Origin: Ruminococcus_G sp050944415
GTDB lineage: Bacteria > Bacillota > Clostridia > Lachnospirales > Lachnospiraceae
Length of the DNA stretch: 64,000 bases
Assembly: GCA_050944415.1 (NCBI GenBank)
Contig: JBMNRA010000002.1
Coordinates: 1 to 64,000, forward strand
Reading direction: 5' to 3'
In this document: piece after piece, positions 1 through 8,308 of the stretch
Numbering within the stretch: position 1 is the stretch's first letter
How the letters are laid out: each line of letters opens with the position of its first letter
The notes under the pieces: generated by a model
What the model was told of the DNA's origin: nothing
Databases searched by the model: none
The model's input: only the letters and a program-made list of their open reading frames with translations
Made by a program: the position numbers and the translations under genes

Positions 1-185
1 TGGTAAATCTTGGATTTACTGTACTGGCAATGAATGCAGGACTGGACAGCGCGATTCTGGATCCGCTGAACAGAGATATGATAGGTCTTATCTATGCCAC
101 AGAAGCGCTTCTGGGCCTGGATGACTACTGCATGGAATACATCAGCGCCTACAGAGAAGGACTGATTGGACCGGTTAAAGAATAG
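1..185 (+). CDS. methyltetrahydrofolate-type corrinoid methyltransferase, C-terminal end (partial)
   Basis: The frame opens at position 3 and stops with TAG at 183-185, so only about 60 C-terminal residues are present. The visible text includes AMNAGLDSAILDPLNRD and an Ile/Leu-rich last helix, which resembles the end of the pterin-binding TIM barrel of methyltetrahydrofolate:corrinoid methyltransferases (the MtgA/AcsE/dihydropteroate synthase fold). These enzymes pass a methyl group between a corrinoid protein and tetrahydrofolate in the cytoplasm. A corrinoid protein gene follows 58 bp downstream, which fits that role. The exact methyl-group source cannot be told because the upstream genes are outside the window. 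Confidence 0.75.
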   Translation, partial: VNLGFTVLAMNAGLDSAILDPLNRDMIGLIYATEALLGLDDYCMEYISAYREGLIGPVKE

Positions 186-243
186 GTCGGAGGAAGGCTT
201 ATTTTTTAATAATATTTAACAAAAAGAAGCGGAGGAATTAATT

Positions 244-885
244 ATGTCACCAAAAATTCAGGAAGTAGCAGATTTAGTAGCAAAAGGAAAAGCAAAACTG
301 GTTGGACCGGCTGTACAGGCAGCTCTGGATGAAGGATGCGATCCCACAGAGATTCTGAACGGCGGTATGATCGACGCTATGGCAGTTGTTGGTGAAAAAT
401 TCAAAAACAATGAAATTTTCGTACCTGAGATGCTGGTAGCTGCAAGAGCAATGAAAAAAGGTGTTGAAGTTCTGAAACCCCACCTTTCTGCAGGAAGCAC
501 AGGCGCTATGGGTAAACTGATCATCGCAACAGTTGCAGGTGACCTTCATGATATCGGAAAGAACCTGGTAGCTATGATGATTGAAAGTGCTGGATTCGAA
601 GTAATCGACCTGGGCGTTGACGTTCCGATCGAAAAAATTATTGAGTGCTACAAAGCTAATCCGGATACAAAAATTATCTGTCTGTCAGCTCTTCTGACAA
701 CTACTATGCCTTCTATGAGAGATACAGTTGCAGCTCTGAACGAATCTGACTTCAGAAGCAACATCAAGATCATGGTTGGTGGAGCTCCTATTACACAGGA
801 ATTCGCTGATGAAATCGGTGCAGATGGATATTCAGAGGATGCAGCAAGCGCAGCTACTCTGGCTAAAGAACTGGTTAGCAAATAA
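244..885 (+). CDS. corrinoid (B12-binding) protein of a methyltransferase system
   Basis: This 213-residue protein has the two-domain layout of MtgC/MttC-type corrinoid proteins. Residues 1-85 form the helical cap, and the Rossmann-like B12 domain follows from about residue 90. The B12 lower-ligand motif is visible as DLHDIGKNLV near residue 100, with His as the cobalt ligand, followed by GVDVP and a glycine-rich MVGGAP segment. It accepts a methyl group on Co(I) and hands it to the methyltransferase. The start ATG has a clear GGAGG site (about 231-235). It is the last gene before a strong terminator, so it closes the methyltransferase operon. The reactivator it would need after oxidation is plausibly the protein at 6105-8297. 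Confidence 0.93.
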   Translation: MSPKIQEVADLVAKGKAKLVGPAVQAALDEGCDPTEILNGGMIDAMAVVGEKFKNNEIFVPEMLVAARAMKKGVEVLKPHLSAGSTGAMGKLIIATVAGDLHDIGKNLVAMMIESAGFEVIDLGVDVPIEKIIECYKANPDTKIICLSALLTTTMPSMRDTVAALNESDFRSNIKIMVGGAPITQEFADEIGADGYSEDAASAATLAKELVSK

Positions 886-900
886 TTTGTGTACATACAG

Positions 901-933
901 AACTGCCGTGCCTTCAGGTACGGCAGTTTTTTT
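901..933 (+). terminator. rho-independent terminator after the corrinoid protein gene
   Basis: A 9-bp perfect stem (AACTGCCGT at 901-909 with ACGGCAGTT at 920-928) is followed by a run of T to 933. It ends the methyltransferase/corrinoid operon. Confidence 0.9.
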
Positions 934-1026
934 ATTGCGCTGTACACGGTAAGCGGCCGCGTGCCTGTGTGAGAGGATATTTGTCGGATAGTGGGCAGCC
1001 GACGGCTGCTGTGAAAGGGAGAAATT

Positions 1027-1698
1027 ATGCAGAGAATTATAGTAGTGGAAGATGACAGGGAGATGAACCAGAATATTACTTATGTGCTGGAAAAAGAAGG
1101 ATATGAAGTGACGCCTGCCTGTTCCATCGCGGAAGCAAAAGGCGTCTGGAAAGCGGAAGATATATCGCTTGTTCTGCTGGATGTAAATCTTCCGGATGGA
1201 GAGGGATTTGAATTCTGCCGCTGGGTTCGGGCGCGATCCAGTATTCCGGTATTGTTTCTGACTGCCCGCGATCTGGAGGAGGATGCGCTGAAGGGGTATG
1301 AGATGGGGGCGGAGGATTATGTAACAAAGCCCTTTTCCATGAAAATTCTGCTGAAAAAAATCAGTGTGATTTTGAAGAGAAGCCAGGAAGAACAGGGTTC
1401 CGGTTTTGACGATGGTTTTTTGAAGATTGATTTGACGGAGGCCAGGGTACAGGTGAAGGGAAAAACATGTTCTGTAACTCCTACAGAATTTCGCATATTG
1501 AAGGAATTCCTTGCTCACAAAGGACAGCTTCTTACCTACAGCGTTCTTCTGGACCGAATGTGGGATGGAGGAAATCAGTTTGTGGACAGGCACGCTTTGG
1601 CAGTCAATATGAATCGCCTTAGAGGAAAAATTGAAAACGCTGATCATAAATATATTTCAAATGTGTATGGGATGGGATATCAATGGATTGGGAAATAA
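1027..1698 (+). CDS. OmpR-family response regulator
   Basis: The 223-residue protein has an N-terminal receiver domain (acidic pair E8/D9/D10, phospho-acceptor D52 in LLDVNLPDG, Thr in LFLTARD, Lys in YVTKPF) and a C-terminal winged-helix DNA-binding domain with the usual TPTEFRIL and YISNVYGMGYQW motifs. It overlaps the downstream histidine kinase by 16 bp and is followed by an ABC transporter, the standard arrangement of Firmicutes detoxification and antimicrobial-peptide-sensing modules. Its likely targets are the TGTGAT elements at 2683-2750 ahead of the transporter; this link is inferred. Confidence 0.93.
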   Translation: MQRIIVVEDDREMNQNITYVLEKEGYEVTPACSIAEAKGVWKAEDISLVLLDVNLPDGEGFEFCRWVRARSSIPVLFLTARDLEEDALKGYEMGAEDYVTKPFSMKILLKKISVILKRSQEEQGSGFDDGFLKIDLTEARVQVKGKTCSVTPTEFRILKEFLAHKGQLLTYSVLLDRMWDGGNQFVDRHALAVNMNRLRGKIENADHKYISNVYGMGYQWIGK

Positions 1699-2663
1699 TC
1701 ATTATATGCTGTGCCATAGTGGCGGCAGGTATGATGGGATGGAAGATACGGCGGATGCAGCGGGATGTCTACGAATTTGCTGATGCCATGGAACAGAACC
1801 TGGATGCAGTGCTTCAGGGAAGAAAACCGGAGGAAGCCGGGGAAACCTGGGATACTCTTCTGGGGAAACTGAATGAAAAACTGTGCAGGGTGTATCATGT
1901 TCTTGAAAAAAAGGAAGAGGAGAATCTCCGGGGAAGACGGCAGATGAAAGAACTGATTTCAGATATCTCACATCAGACGAAAACGCCTGTGGCCAATCAG
2001 AAAATCTGTCTGGAAATTCTGAAGAATATGGCTTTGCCTGATGAAGCAAATGGTTTTCTGGTCAAGATGGAGCACCAGACGGACCGACTGGATTTTCTGT
2101 TTCAAAGTCTGGTAAAAATGTCGCGGCTGGAAACGGATATTATTCAGATAAGAAAAAAGAATACGGATCTTATGCAGACCTTGAGCAGCGCAGTGTCTGC
2201 GGTCGTTCCGGCGGCCGCGAAAAAAGGAATTGTCCTGGATGCAGCACAGGAAGGCATGGAGAAAGTCCCCCCGGAAGAAAGGCAGATGGAAAGTATACTG
2301 CTTCCTCATGACAGGAAATGGACAGAGGAAGCAGTATTTAATCTTTTGGATAATGCGGTGAAATATACGCCGAATGGCGGCAGGATACGAATACAGGTGC
2401 TGCGAAGAGAGATTTTCACAGAAATTCATGTAAAAGATACGGGAAAAGGAATACCCCTGGAAAGGCAAGCCCAGATTTTTACCAGATTCTATCGGGAACC
2501 GGAGGTGCATAATCAGGAAGGACTCGGCATCGGCCTGTATCTGACACGAAAAATTGTAGAAATGCAAGGCGGGTATGTGGAAGTGCGTTCAGAGGCAGGC
2601 CGCGGATCAGATTTCTGCATCTGTCTGCCCAATGTGCTGATGGATCGGCAGAGGGCTGTTTAA
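1683..2663 (+). CDS. membrane sensor histidine kinase
   Basis: This 326-residue kinase starts inside the response-regulator gene. It has one N-terminal membrane segment (residues about 4-22) and essentially no extracellular domain. The phospho-acceptor helix reads SDISHQTKTP, and the HATPase domain shows NLLDNAVKYTP, DTGKGIP and GIGLYLTRKI. The absence of an outside sensor suggests that it senses within the membrane or through the transporter encoded next, as in BceS-type systems; that mechanism is inferred. Confidence 0.92.
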   Translation: MDWEIIIICCAIVAAGMMGWKIRRMQRDVYEFADAMEQNLDAVLQGRKPEEAGETWDTLLGKLNEKLCRVYHVLEKKEEENLRGRRQMKELISDISHQTKTPVANQKICLEILKNMALPDEANGFLVKMEHQTDRLDFLFQSLVKMSRLETDIIQIRKKNTDLMQTLSSAVSAVVPAAAKKGIVLDAAQEGMEKVPPEERQMESILLPHDRKWTEEAVFNLLDNAVKYTPNGGRIRIQVLRREIFTEIHVKDTGKGIPLERQAQIFTRFYREPEVHNQEGLGIGLYLTRKIVEMQGGYVEVRSEAGRGSDFCICLPNVLMDRQRAV

Positions 2664-2682
2664 AGGCATGCGCGGGGAAAAG

Positions 2683-2750
2683 ATCACAATTTTGTGATTG
2701 TCTGGAATTGAGACCGGTCTGTGATTTTTGCAGATTATGATGGAATCACA
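2683..2750. promoter_or_regulatory. repeated TGTGAT elements, candidate response-regulator sites
   Basis: Between the kinase and the ABC ATPase there is a near-continuous palindrome ATCACAA-TT-TTGTGAT (2683-2698), then a second inverted pair TGTGATT (2720-2726) and AATCACA (2744-2750). Four copies of the same half-site just ahead of a transporter operon fit regulator binding. I do not see an ideal -35/-10 pair here. Confidence 0.5.
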
Positions 2751-2767
2751 GAGGAGGTAGAAAAAAC

Positions 2768-3487
2768 ATGGGAGAATTTATCGTAAGAACGTCAGGACTG
2801 AAAAAATATTATCGTCTCGGTGAGAATACCGTAAAGGCACTGGACGGTGTGGATTTCTCCGTAAAGGAGAGAGAGTTTACCGCCATTGTGGGCAGATCGG
2901 GAAGCGGAAAGAGTACACTGCTTCATATGATTGGCGGACTTGATACGCCCACTGCCGGAGAAGTGTATGTGGACGGAAGAAAACTCTCGGATATGACAAG
3001 GGAGCAGCTGACGGTTTTTCGCAGAAGAAAAGTGGGATTTGTATTCCAGAGTTATAATCTTGTGCCGGATCTCAACGTGTATGAAAATGTAGTGCTGCCT
3101 GTTGAACTGGATGGAAAGAAGGTGGACCGTCAGTTTGTAAAAGAAATTCTGGAACTGCTGCAGATAGACGGGAAGACTGAGGCGCTGCCCGGAATGCTTT
3201 CGGGAGGACAGCAGCAGAGAGTGGCCATTGCCCGGGCAGTGGCAGCCAAACCCAGTATCATTCTGGCGGATGAACCTACGGGAAATCTGGATACCGCTTC
3301 CGGCCATGACGTGATGGGTCTTCTTAAAGTGGCGGCGAGGCAGTTTCAGCAGACCGTCATACTGATTACCCATGACAGTGATATCGCGCAGATGGCGGAC
3401 CGTATTGTGCACATTGAAGACGGAAGAATCGTGGGAGGAGAAATTTCTGACGATCGTGTAAAGGCGGGTGATCTTAATGCTGACTAA
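2768..3487 (+). CDS. ABC transporter ATP-binding protein (MacB/BceA type)
   Basis: This 239-residue ATPase carries the Walker A motif GRSGSGKSTLLH, the Q-loop FVFQSYNL, the signature LSGGQQQRVAIARA, Walker B ILADEPTG and the H-loop ITHDSD. This is the LolD/MacB/BceA subtype that pairs with FtsX-fold permeases. It has a strong GAGGAGG site at 2752-2758 and overlaps the permease start by 11 bp. With the upstream two-component system it likely forms a peptide-antibiotic resistance or envelope-stress module. Confidence 0.95.
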   Translation: MGEFIVRTSGLKKYYRLGENTVKALDGVDFSVKEREFTAIVGRSGSGKSTLLHMIGGLDTPTAGEVYVDGRKLSDMTREQLTVFRRRKVGFVFQSYNLVPDLNVYENVVLPVELDGKKVDRQFVKEILELLQIDGKTEALPGMLSGGQQQRVAIARAVAAKPSIILADEPTGNLDTASGHDVMGLLKVAARQFQQTVILITHDSDIAQMADRIVHIEDGRIVGGEISDDRVKAGDLNAD

Positions 3488-5978
3488 TAATAACCGGAAG
3501 ATCATTAAGCGTATGGCAGTGAGCTCGCTGAAAAGCAACAAGGGAAGAAATCTGATTGTTTTTCTTTCTGTTGTGTTGGCTTCTTTTATGCTGTTTTCGA
3601 TTTTTACTGTGGGAATCACCTATTTTAAAATGCTGAAGATTCAGAATATCCGCCTGAATGGCGGAGATTATGATGCGATCATGTATGGGGTTACACCGGA
3701 ACAGATGGAAAAATGTGAGAGTAATCCGGATATCAGCAGGACAGGAGTCCTTGCCATGAGCGGTTATATCGAATCCACCCAGGGAGATAATACGGTGGAG
3801 GCTTCCTGTATCTGGGCAGATTCTGTATGCTGGGAAGAATTCATGGCACCGGCCCGGGAATGGGTCAGGGGAACTTATCCCAGGGAGGATAATGAAGTCA
3901 TGGTAACGGAAGAAGGCTTGGAAAAGGCGGGGCTTGCAGGTTTGACAGTGGGCGACAGTTTCCAGGCCGAATATCGGGACGGAAAGGGAAATCTGTTGGA
4001 AAAAAAGTTTACCATATCCGGTATATGGGACGGGTACGGAACGAAAAGTGCTTTTTATGTTTCAGAAACTTTTTATCAGGAATCCGGATGTGACATTTCC
4101 GAGGCAATGTGCGGGAGATACCATATAGATTTTAACAGAAAGATTATGACGAACAAAGAGCAGCAGGCGTTTATCGCCAGCATGCATCTGGGAAAACAGC
4201 AGGCGCTGTTTTTTACCAGCGATCTGGGATACTCTCTGCCGATTTTTTTCGGGCTTTGCGGACTTGTACTGGTAACCTGCCTGTGCGCCTATCTTCTGAT
4301 TTATAATATTCTCTATCTGTCTGTATCGGGAAATGTCAGATATTACGGTTTGCTTCAGACAGTGGGAATGACGGGAAGGCAGATTCGTTTTCTGATTCGG
4401 AGGCAAATGCTGATTCTGGGAGGATCCGGCGTGCTGTTCGGCTTGCTGGCAGGCAGCGCAGTTTCCTTCTTCTTGTTTCCATCTGTGATCCGGTTTCTGG
4501 GAATTCATACGGAAGAAATGGGTGAAATACACATTTCGATGAATCCGGCAGTTCTTCTTCTGACGATAGGGCTGACAGCAGTTACCGTTTATCTGGGCAG
4601 TAGAAAATCAGTAAAACTGGCCGTATCCATCTCTCCGCTGGAAGCGGTCGGATATCGTCCCGTCCGAAAAGAAAGAGGAAGTCGCAGAACGAAAAAAGGC
4701 GGACTGATCTTTCGTATGGCGTTAGATCAGATCTTAAAGGACAAAAAGAAGTCTCTGGTGGTCATGATTTCTCTTGCGGCGGGGTTGTCCGTATTCCTGT
4801 GCATAAGCACATTGCTGGAAAGTCAGGCGGCAAGAACGATTGTGGCCAATCATATGAATAATGACATGACAATTGTGAACGATACGCTGAAAAAGGAAGA
4901 CGGTGAGGAGCACAGGGATCTCCTGACGGCGGATTTTCTGGAAAAACTCAAAACCACAGAGGGCGTTTCTGCGGTATATCCCATGGTATTCGGGCAGATT
5001 ACAGTGCCCTGGGAGCCGGACTTTGCGGATCTGTGGATGAAGGAGTTCTATGCCAAATGGATGAGTATTCCCTATGAAGATGAAGTCGAAGAATACAGGG
5101 AACATCCGGAGAATTTCGGATCCGTCATACTGGGCATCAGCAAGGAGGAGCTGCCTTACCTTCAGGAGACTTTGGATACCGAGATTAATCAGGAAGATTT
5201 TCTTGCCGGAAAGACATGTGTGCTGTATCAAAACGGGTTGGATCTGACGATGGAAGATCTGAAGGGAAAAGAGGTAACCTGCGAGGAATACGGAAACAGT
5301 GAAAATACCAGAACGTTCCAGATCGCCGGTCTGACCGGAGAAGGTTACTACAGCGGGCCTGTTCTGGGTTACCCGCCAACCATCATCGTATATGCCGACA
5401 CAGTAAAGAACTTTATCGGCAGTCCCCTGGTATCCAAGACCGGTGTGAAATATGCAAAGGAATTTGACGAGACGGCCGAAGAGAAAGTAATTGCTCTGAT
5501 TCAGAGCAGTCCGGATGCGGCGGATTTTTCCTGGGAGTCAAAACTGGAGTCACTGCATGAGGTAAAACGGGCACAGGGGAATATGAAAGAAGTGGGACTG
5601 GGGATTGCACTGATTCTGGCCCTGATCGGAATTCTGAATTATGTGAATACAGTGACGGGAAATATCCAGAGCCGTCAAAGCGAGCTGGCGATTCTGGAAA
5701 GCGTAGGAATGACAGACCGCCAGAGGAACCGGATGTTGGTGATCGAAGGACTGCTTTTCGCCGCTGGGTCTCTTCTGCTGACAGCTACGGCAGGGCTGGG
5801 AATCACTTACGCGGTTTATCAGTCCATGAATTATATGCAGGTGCCCTTCGCGGTTCCGATGGGGCCGGCGGCGGTAATGGCGGCATTTATTATCGGGATA
5901 TGTATGGCGATTCCCCTGGCCGCAGGAAGGCGGATGATAAAAAAAGGAAGTGTGGTGGAAAGAATAAGAGGGCTGTAA
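3477..5978 (+). CDS. FtsX-family ABC transporter permease
   Basis: This protein of about 833 residues has an N-terminal membrane helix near residues 25-45, a large extracytoplasmic region, a triple-helix FtsX block near residues 255-375, a second extracytoplasmic region, and a final FtsX block near residues 695-825. That two-FtsX-domain layout is typical of permeases partnered with MacB/BceA-like ATPases. ATG at 3477 is chosen over GTG at 3468 because AAGGCGGG (3461-3468) is then 8 bases away. The gene is complete and ends before a hairpin terminator. Confidence 0.92.
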   Translation: MLTNNNRKIIKRMAVSSLKSNKGRNLIVFLSVVLASFMLFSIFTVGITYFKMLKIQNIRLNGGDYDAIMYGVTPEQMEKCESNPDISRTGVLAMSGYIESTQGDNTVEASCIWADSVCWEEFMAPAREWVRGTYPREDNEVMVTEEGLEKAGLAGLTVGDSFQAEYRDGKGNLLEKKFTISGIWDGYGTKSAFYVSETFYQESGCDISEAMCGRYHIDFNRKIMTNKEQQAFIASMHLGKQQALFFTSDLGYSLPIFFGLCGLVLVTCLCAYLLIYNILYLSVSGNVRYYGLLQTVGMTGRQIRFLIRRQMLILGGSGVLFGLLAGSAVSFFLFPSVIRFLGIHTEEMGEIHISMNPAVLLLTIGLTAVTVYLGSRKSVKLAVSISPLEAVGYRPVRKERGSRRTKKGGLIFRMALDQILKDKKKSLVVMISLAAGLSVFLCISTLLESQAARTIVANHMNNDMTIVNDTLKKEDGEEHRDLLTADFLEKLKTTEGVSAVYPMVFGQITVPWEPDFADLWMKEFYAKWMSIPYEDEVEEYREHPENFGSVILGISKEELPYLQETLDTEINQEDFLAGKTCVLYQNGLDLTMEDLKGKEVTCEEYGNSENTRTFQIAGLTGEGYYSGPVLGYPPTIIVYADTVKNFIGSPLVSKTGVKYAKEFDETAEEKVIALIQSSPDAADFSWESKLESLHEVKRAQGNMKEVGLGIALILALIGILNYVNTVTGNIQSRQSELAILESVGMTDRQRNRMLVIEGLLFAAGSLLLTATAGLGITYAVYQSMNYMQVPFAVPMGPAAVMAAFIIGICMAIPLAAGRRMIKKGSVVERIRGL

Positions 5979-6042
5979 AAAGGAAGAGGTCCCGTGCAAA
6001 TTCTCTTGATTGCGTTACCAAAAGATATTATAATAAAACAGG

Positions 6043-6075
6043 AGCATCACACAAGTGCTTGTGTGGTGCTTTTAT
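6043..6075 (+). terminator. hairpin terminator after the ABC operon
   Basis: A 13-bp stem (6043-6055 with 6058-6070, one G-U pair) with a 2-base loop is followed by TTTATCTT. It separates the transporter operon from the reactivator gene at 6105. Confidence 0.7.
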
Positions 6076-6104
6076 CTTAAGTGACAGATCTGGAGGGCAT
6101 AAAT

Positions 6105-8297
6105 ATGGAGCAAATGATAAAGATAACCGAATTCCAGAAAAAAATTGACAAAGAGACTGTGTTTCAGCTTTTAAACTGCAAAAAAGACAGTCCCACCTAT
6201 CAGCAGATGGAGGAAGAATTCGAGGGCTTGCTGGAACCGGTAAAGGAAAAACTTTTTCCGGAAGCTGTAATTGGCTTTGGAAAAGTGCCGGAGGAACTGG
6301 TCTGTGACAAGCTTAAGCTGGGTGAAGAAGTTGTTTACGTGCTGGCGACTGTCGGAAAAGAAGTCAGCGGATACAGTTCTGAATTTTTTGACGAGGGTGA
6401 TTTCCTAAAGGGAATGTTGATTGATGCCATGGCGGACGCCTGCCTTTTTGCCATGGACGATGAGATAGAAGATGTTCTGAAGCATGAGTGTGCCAAACGT
6501 CATATAGGGATTACCAGCAGGCTGGAAGCACCTCAGGATGTGCCCATGGCGGCACAGAAAGCGGCGTTTGATCAGCTGAACGCGGGGGAAAGTCTGGGGA
6601 TTTCCATCAGTCCTTCCTATATGTATGATCCGGTGAAGACTTCATGCCAGGTGATGAAAGTGACGGAAGATGCCACGGTGTTCAAAGCGCAGCATAACTG
6701 CAGAAAATGTAAAGCAAAGGGGTGTACTATGAGAAACATACAGCCGATTACCATAACGGTGCAGAATAAGGATAAAACATTTCAGGTGGTTTCCAGGGAA
6801 TATGAGACTATTCTGGATGCAATGAATAAGCAGGGCGCATATTTCAGCGCTGTCTGCGGCGGAAAGGGAAACTGCGGAAAATGTAAGATTCAGTTGATTT
6901 CCGGAGAATTGGATATTACGCCGGCGGACCGGAAGCATTTTACGGAAGAAGAACTGAAAAAGGGATATCGTCTGGCCTGCCGTGCATATCCTGCGGATGA
7001 TATTACGATCCGCATGGCCACGCAGGACGAATCGGGATTTTCCATCCAGGTGGGCCATGGCACGGAAGAAGAGAAAAATGTCCAGGTGGAAGAGAGCGGA
7101 TATGATATTGCCATTGATATTGGAACTACTACACTGGCTTTTCAGCTGGTGGGAAAAACCAGCAAAAAACCGGTGGCTTCCTATGCAACTCTGAACCGGC
7201 AGAGAGCTTTTGGCGCTGATGTTATTTCCAGGATTCAGGCCTCCTGTGACGGAAAGAAGGATGAACTGCAGAAAAGCATCCGTGAAGATCTGATGACCGG
7301 CATTCAGGCGTTGGTAAAGGAAAGAGGTATTGAACCGTCTCAGATTGATCGGATTGCCATTGGCGGCAATACGACCATGGGTCATCTGCTGATGGGATTT
7401 TCCTGTGAAGGTCTGGGCGTATATCCTTTTACCCCGGTGGATATCGGACTGATTGAGAAACCTTTTGCAGAGGTTCTGGGGAATACATATCTGGATGCAA
7501 CTGTAATTCTTCTGCCGGGAATTTCCACATATGTGGGCGGTGATATCGTATCCGGTCTGTATGACTGTGATTTCGGCACCAATGAAAAAACTGCTCTTCT
7601 GGTAGACCTGGGAACCAACGGCGAAATGGCCATTGGAAACTGTGAGAGAATCATTACTACTTCCACTGCGGCGGGACCGGCTTTTGAAGGCGGCAATATT
7701 TCCTGGGGAATGGGAAGCGTTCAGGGCGCGATCTGCAATGTGAAGATTAAGGACGGCAAAGCAGAGGTGACAACCATAGGTGACAAGCCTCCGGTGGGAC
7801 TTTGCGGAACCGGTGTTATTGAGACTATGGCAGAGCTGATTGAGCATGAGTACGTGGATGAAACGGGACGTCTGGAAGACGAGTACTTTGAAGAAGGTTT
7901 TGAACTGGCAAAGACCGCCGATGGGAAAAAGATTACTTTTACCCAGCAGGATGTCCGTGAGATTCAGCTGGCGAAATCTGCGGTACGGGCCGGTATTGAG
8001 GTGCTGCTGCGCCGGTTTGGCGTAACCTACGACCAGGTGGACGCCGTCTATCTGGCCGGAGGTTTCGGATATCACATTAATCAGGAGAAATCCATGGTGA
8101 TCGGTCTGATTCCCCATGAGTTTGACGGAAAAATCAAAGCGGTTGGAAACAGTTCGCTGGGAGGCGCGCTGCGTTATCTGACGGAAGACAATGCCAGGGA
8201 GGAAATTCATACAATCCTGGAGCATTCCACAGAGATAGACCTGTCTACGGACCCGGATTTTAACGACCTGTATATGGAGCATATGTTTTTTGAGTAA
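6105..8297 (+). CDS. corrinoid reductive activator: MetH-activation-like domain + [2Fe-2S] + ASKHA ATPase
   Basis: This protein of about 730 residues joins three parts. Residues 1-210 resemble the cobalamin-dependent methionine synthase activation domain, including the text ISPSYMYDPVKTSCQVMK, and end in a Cys cluster CRKCKAKGC. Residues 215-310 are a plant-type [2Fe-2S] domain with C251, C257, C260 and C292. The rest is an ASKHA ATPase (DUF4445/RACE type) with IDIGTTTL, GGNTTMGHLLMG, VDLGTNGEMAIGN and YLAGGFG. RACE proteins use ATP to re-reduce Co(II) corrinoid proteins to Co(I), and the corrinoid protein at 244-885 is the obvious client. ATG 6105 is preferred to GTG 6081 because GGAGGG sits at 6092-6097. 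It probably shares a transcript with rarA (11-bp gap). Confidence 0.9.
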   Translation: MEQMIKITEFQKKIDKETVFQLLNCKKDSPTYQQMEEEFEGLLEPVKEKLFPEAVIGFGKVPEELVCDKLKLGEEVVYVLATVGKEVSGYSSEFFDEGDFLKGMLIDAMADACLFAMDDEIEDVLKHECAKRHIGITSRLEAPQDVPMAAQKAAFDQLNAGESLGISISPSYMYDPVKTSCQVMKVTEDATVFKAQHNCRKCKAKGCTMRNIQPITITVQNKDKTFQVVSREYETILDAMNKQGAYFSAVCGGKGNCGKCKIQLISGELDITPADRKHFTEEELKKGYRLACRAYPADDITIRMATQDESGFSIQVGHGTEEEKNVQVEESGYDIAIDIGTTTLAFQLVGKTSKKPVASYATLNRQRAFGADVISRIQASCDGKKDELQKSIREDLMTGIQALVKERGIEPSQIDRIAIGGNTTMGHLLMGFSCEGLGVYPFTPVDIGLIEKPFAEVLGNTYLDATVILLPGISTYVGGDIVSGLYDCDFGTNEKTALLVDLGTNGEMAIGNCERIITTSTAAGPAFEGGNISWGMGSVQGAICNVKIKDGKAEVTTIGDKPPVGLCGTGVIETMAELIEHEYVDETGRLEDEYFEEGFELAKTADGKKITFTQQDVREIQLAKSAVRAGIEVLLRRFGVTYDQVDAVYLAGGFGYHINQEKSMVIGLIPHEFDGKIKAVGNSSLGGALRYLTEDNAREEIHTILEHSTEIDLSTDPDFNDLYMEHMFFE

Positions 8298-8308
8298 ACA
8301 GAGGAGTT

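Noticed and set aside
6081..6104. GTG at 6081 as the reactivator start
   Set aside because: It lies upstream of GGAGGG (6092-6097), which is well placed for ATG 6105.
6642..8282. Long open frame of about 546 codons on the minus strand, opposite the corrinoid reactivator
   Set aside because: It is a shadow of the real gene: rich in His, Ser, Arg and Phe, without domains, ribosome site or neighbours.
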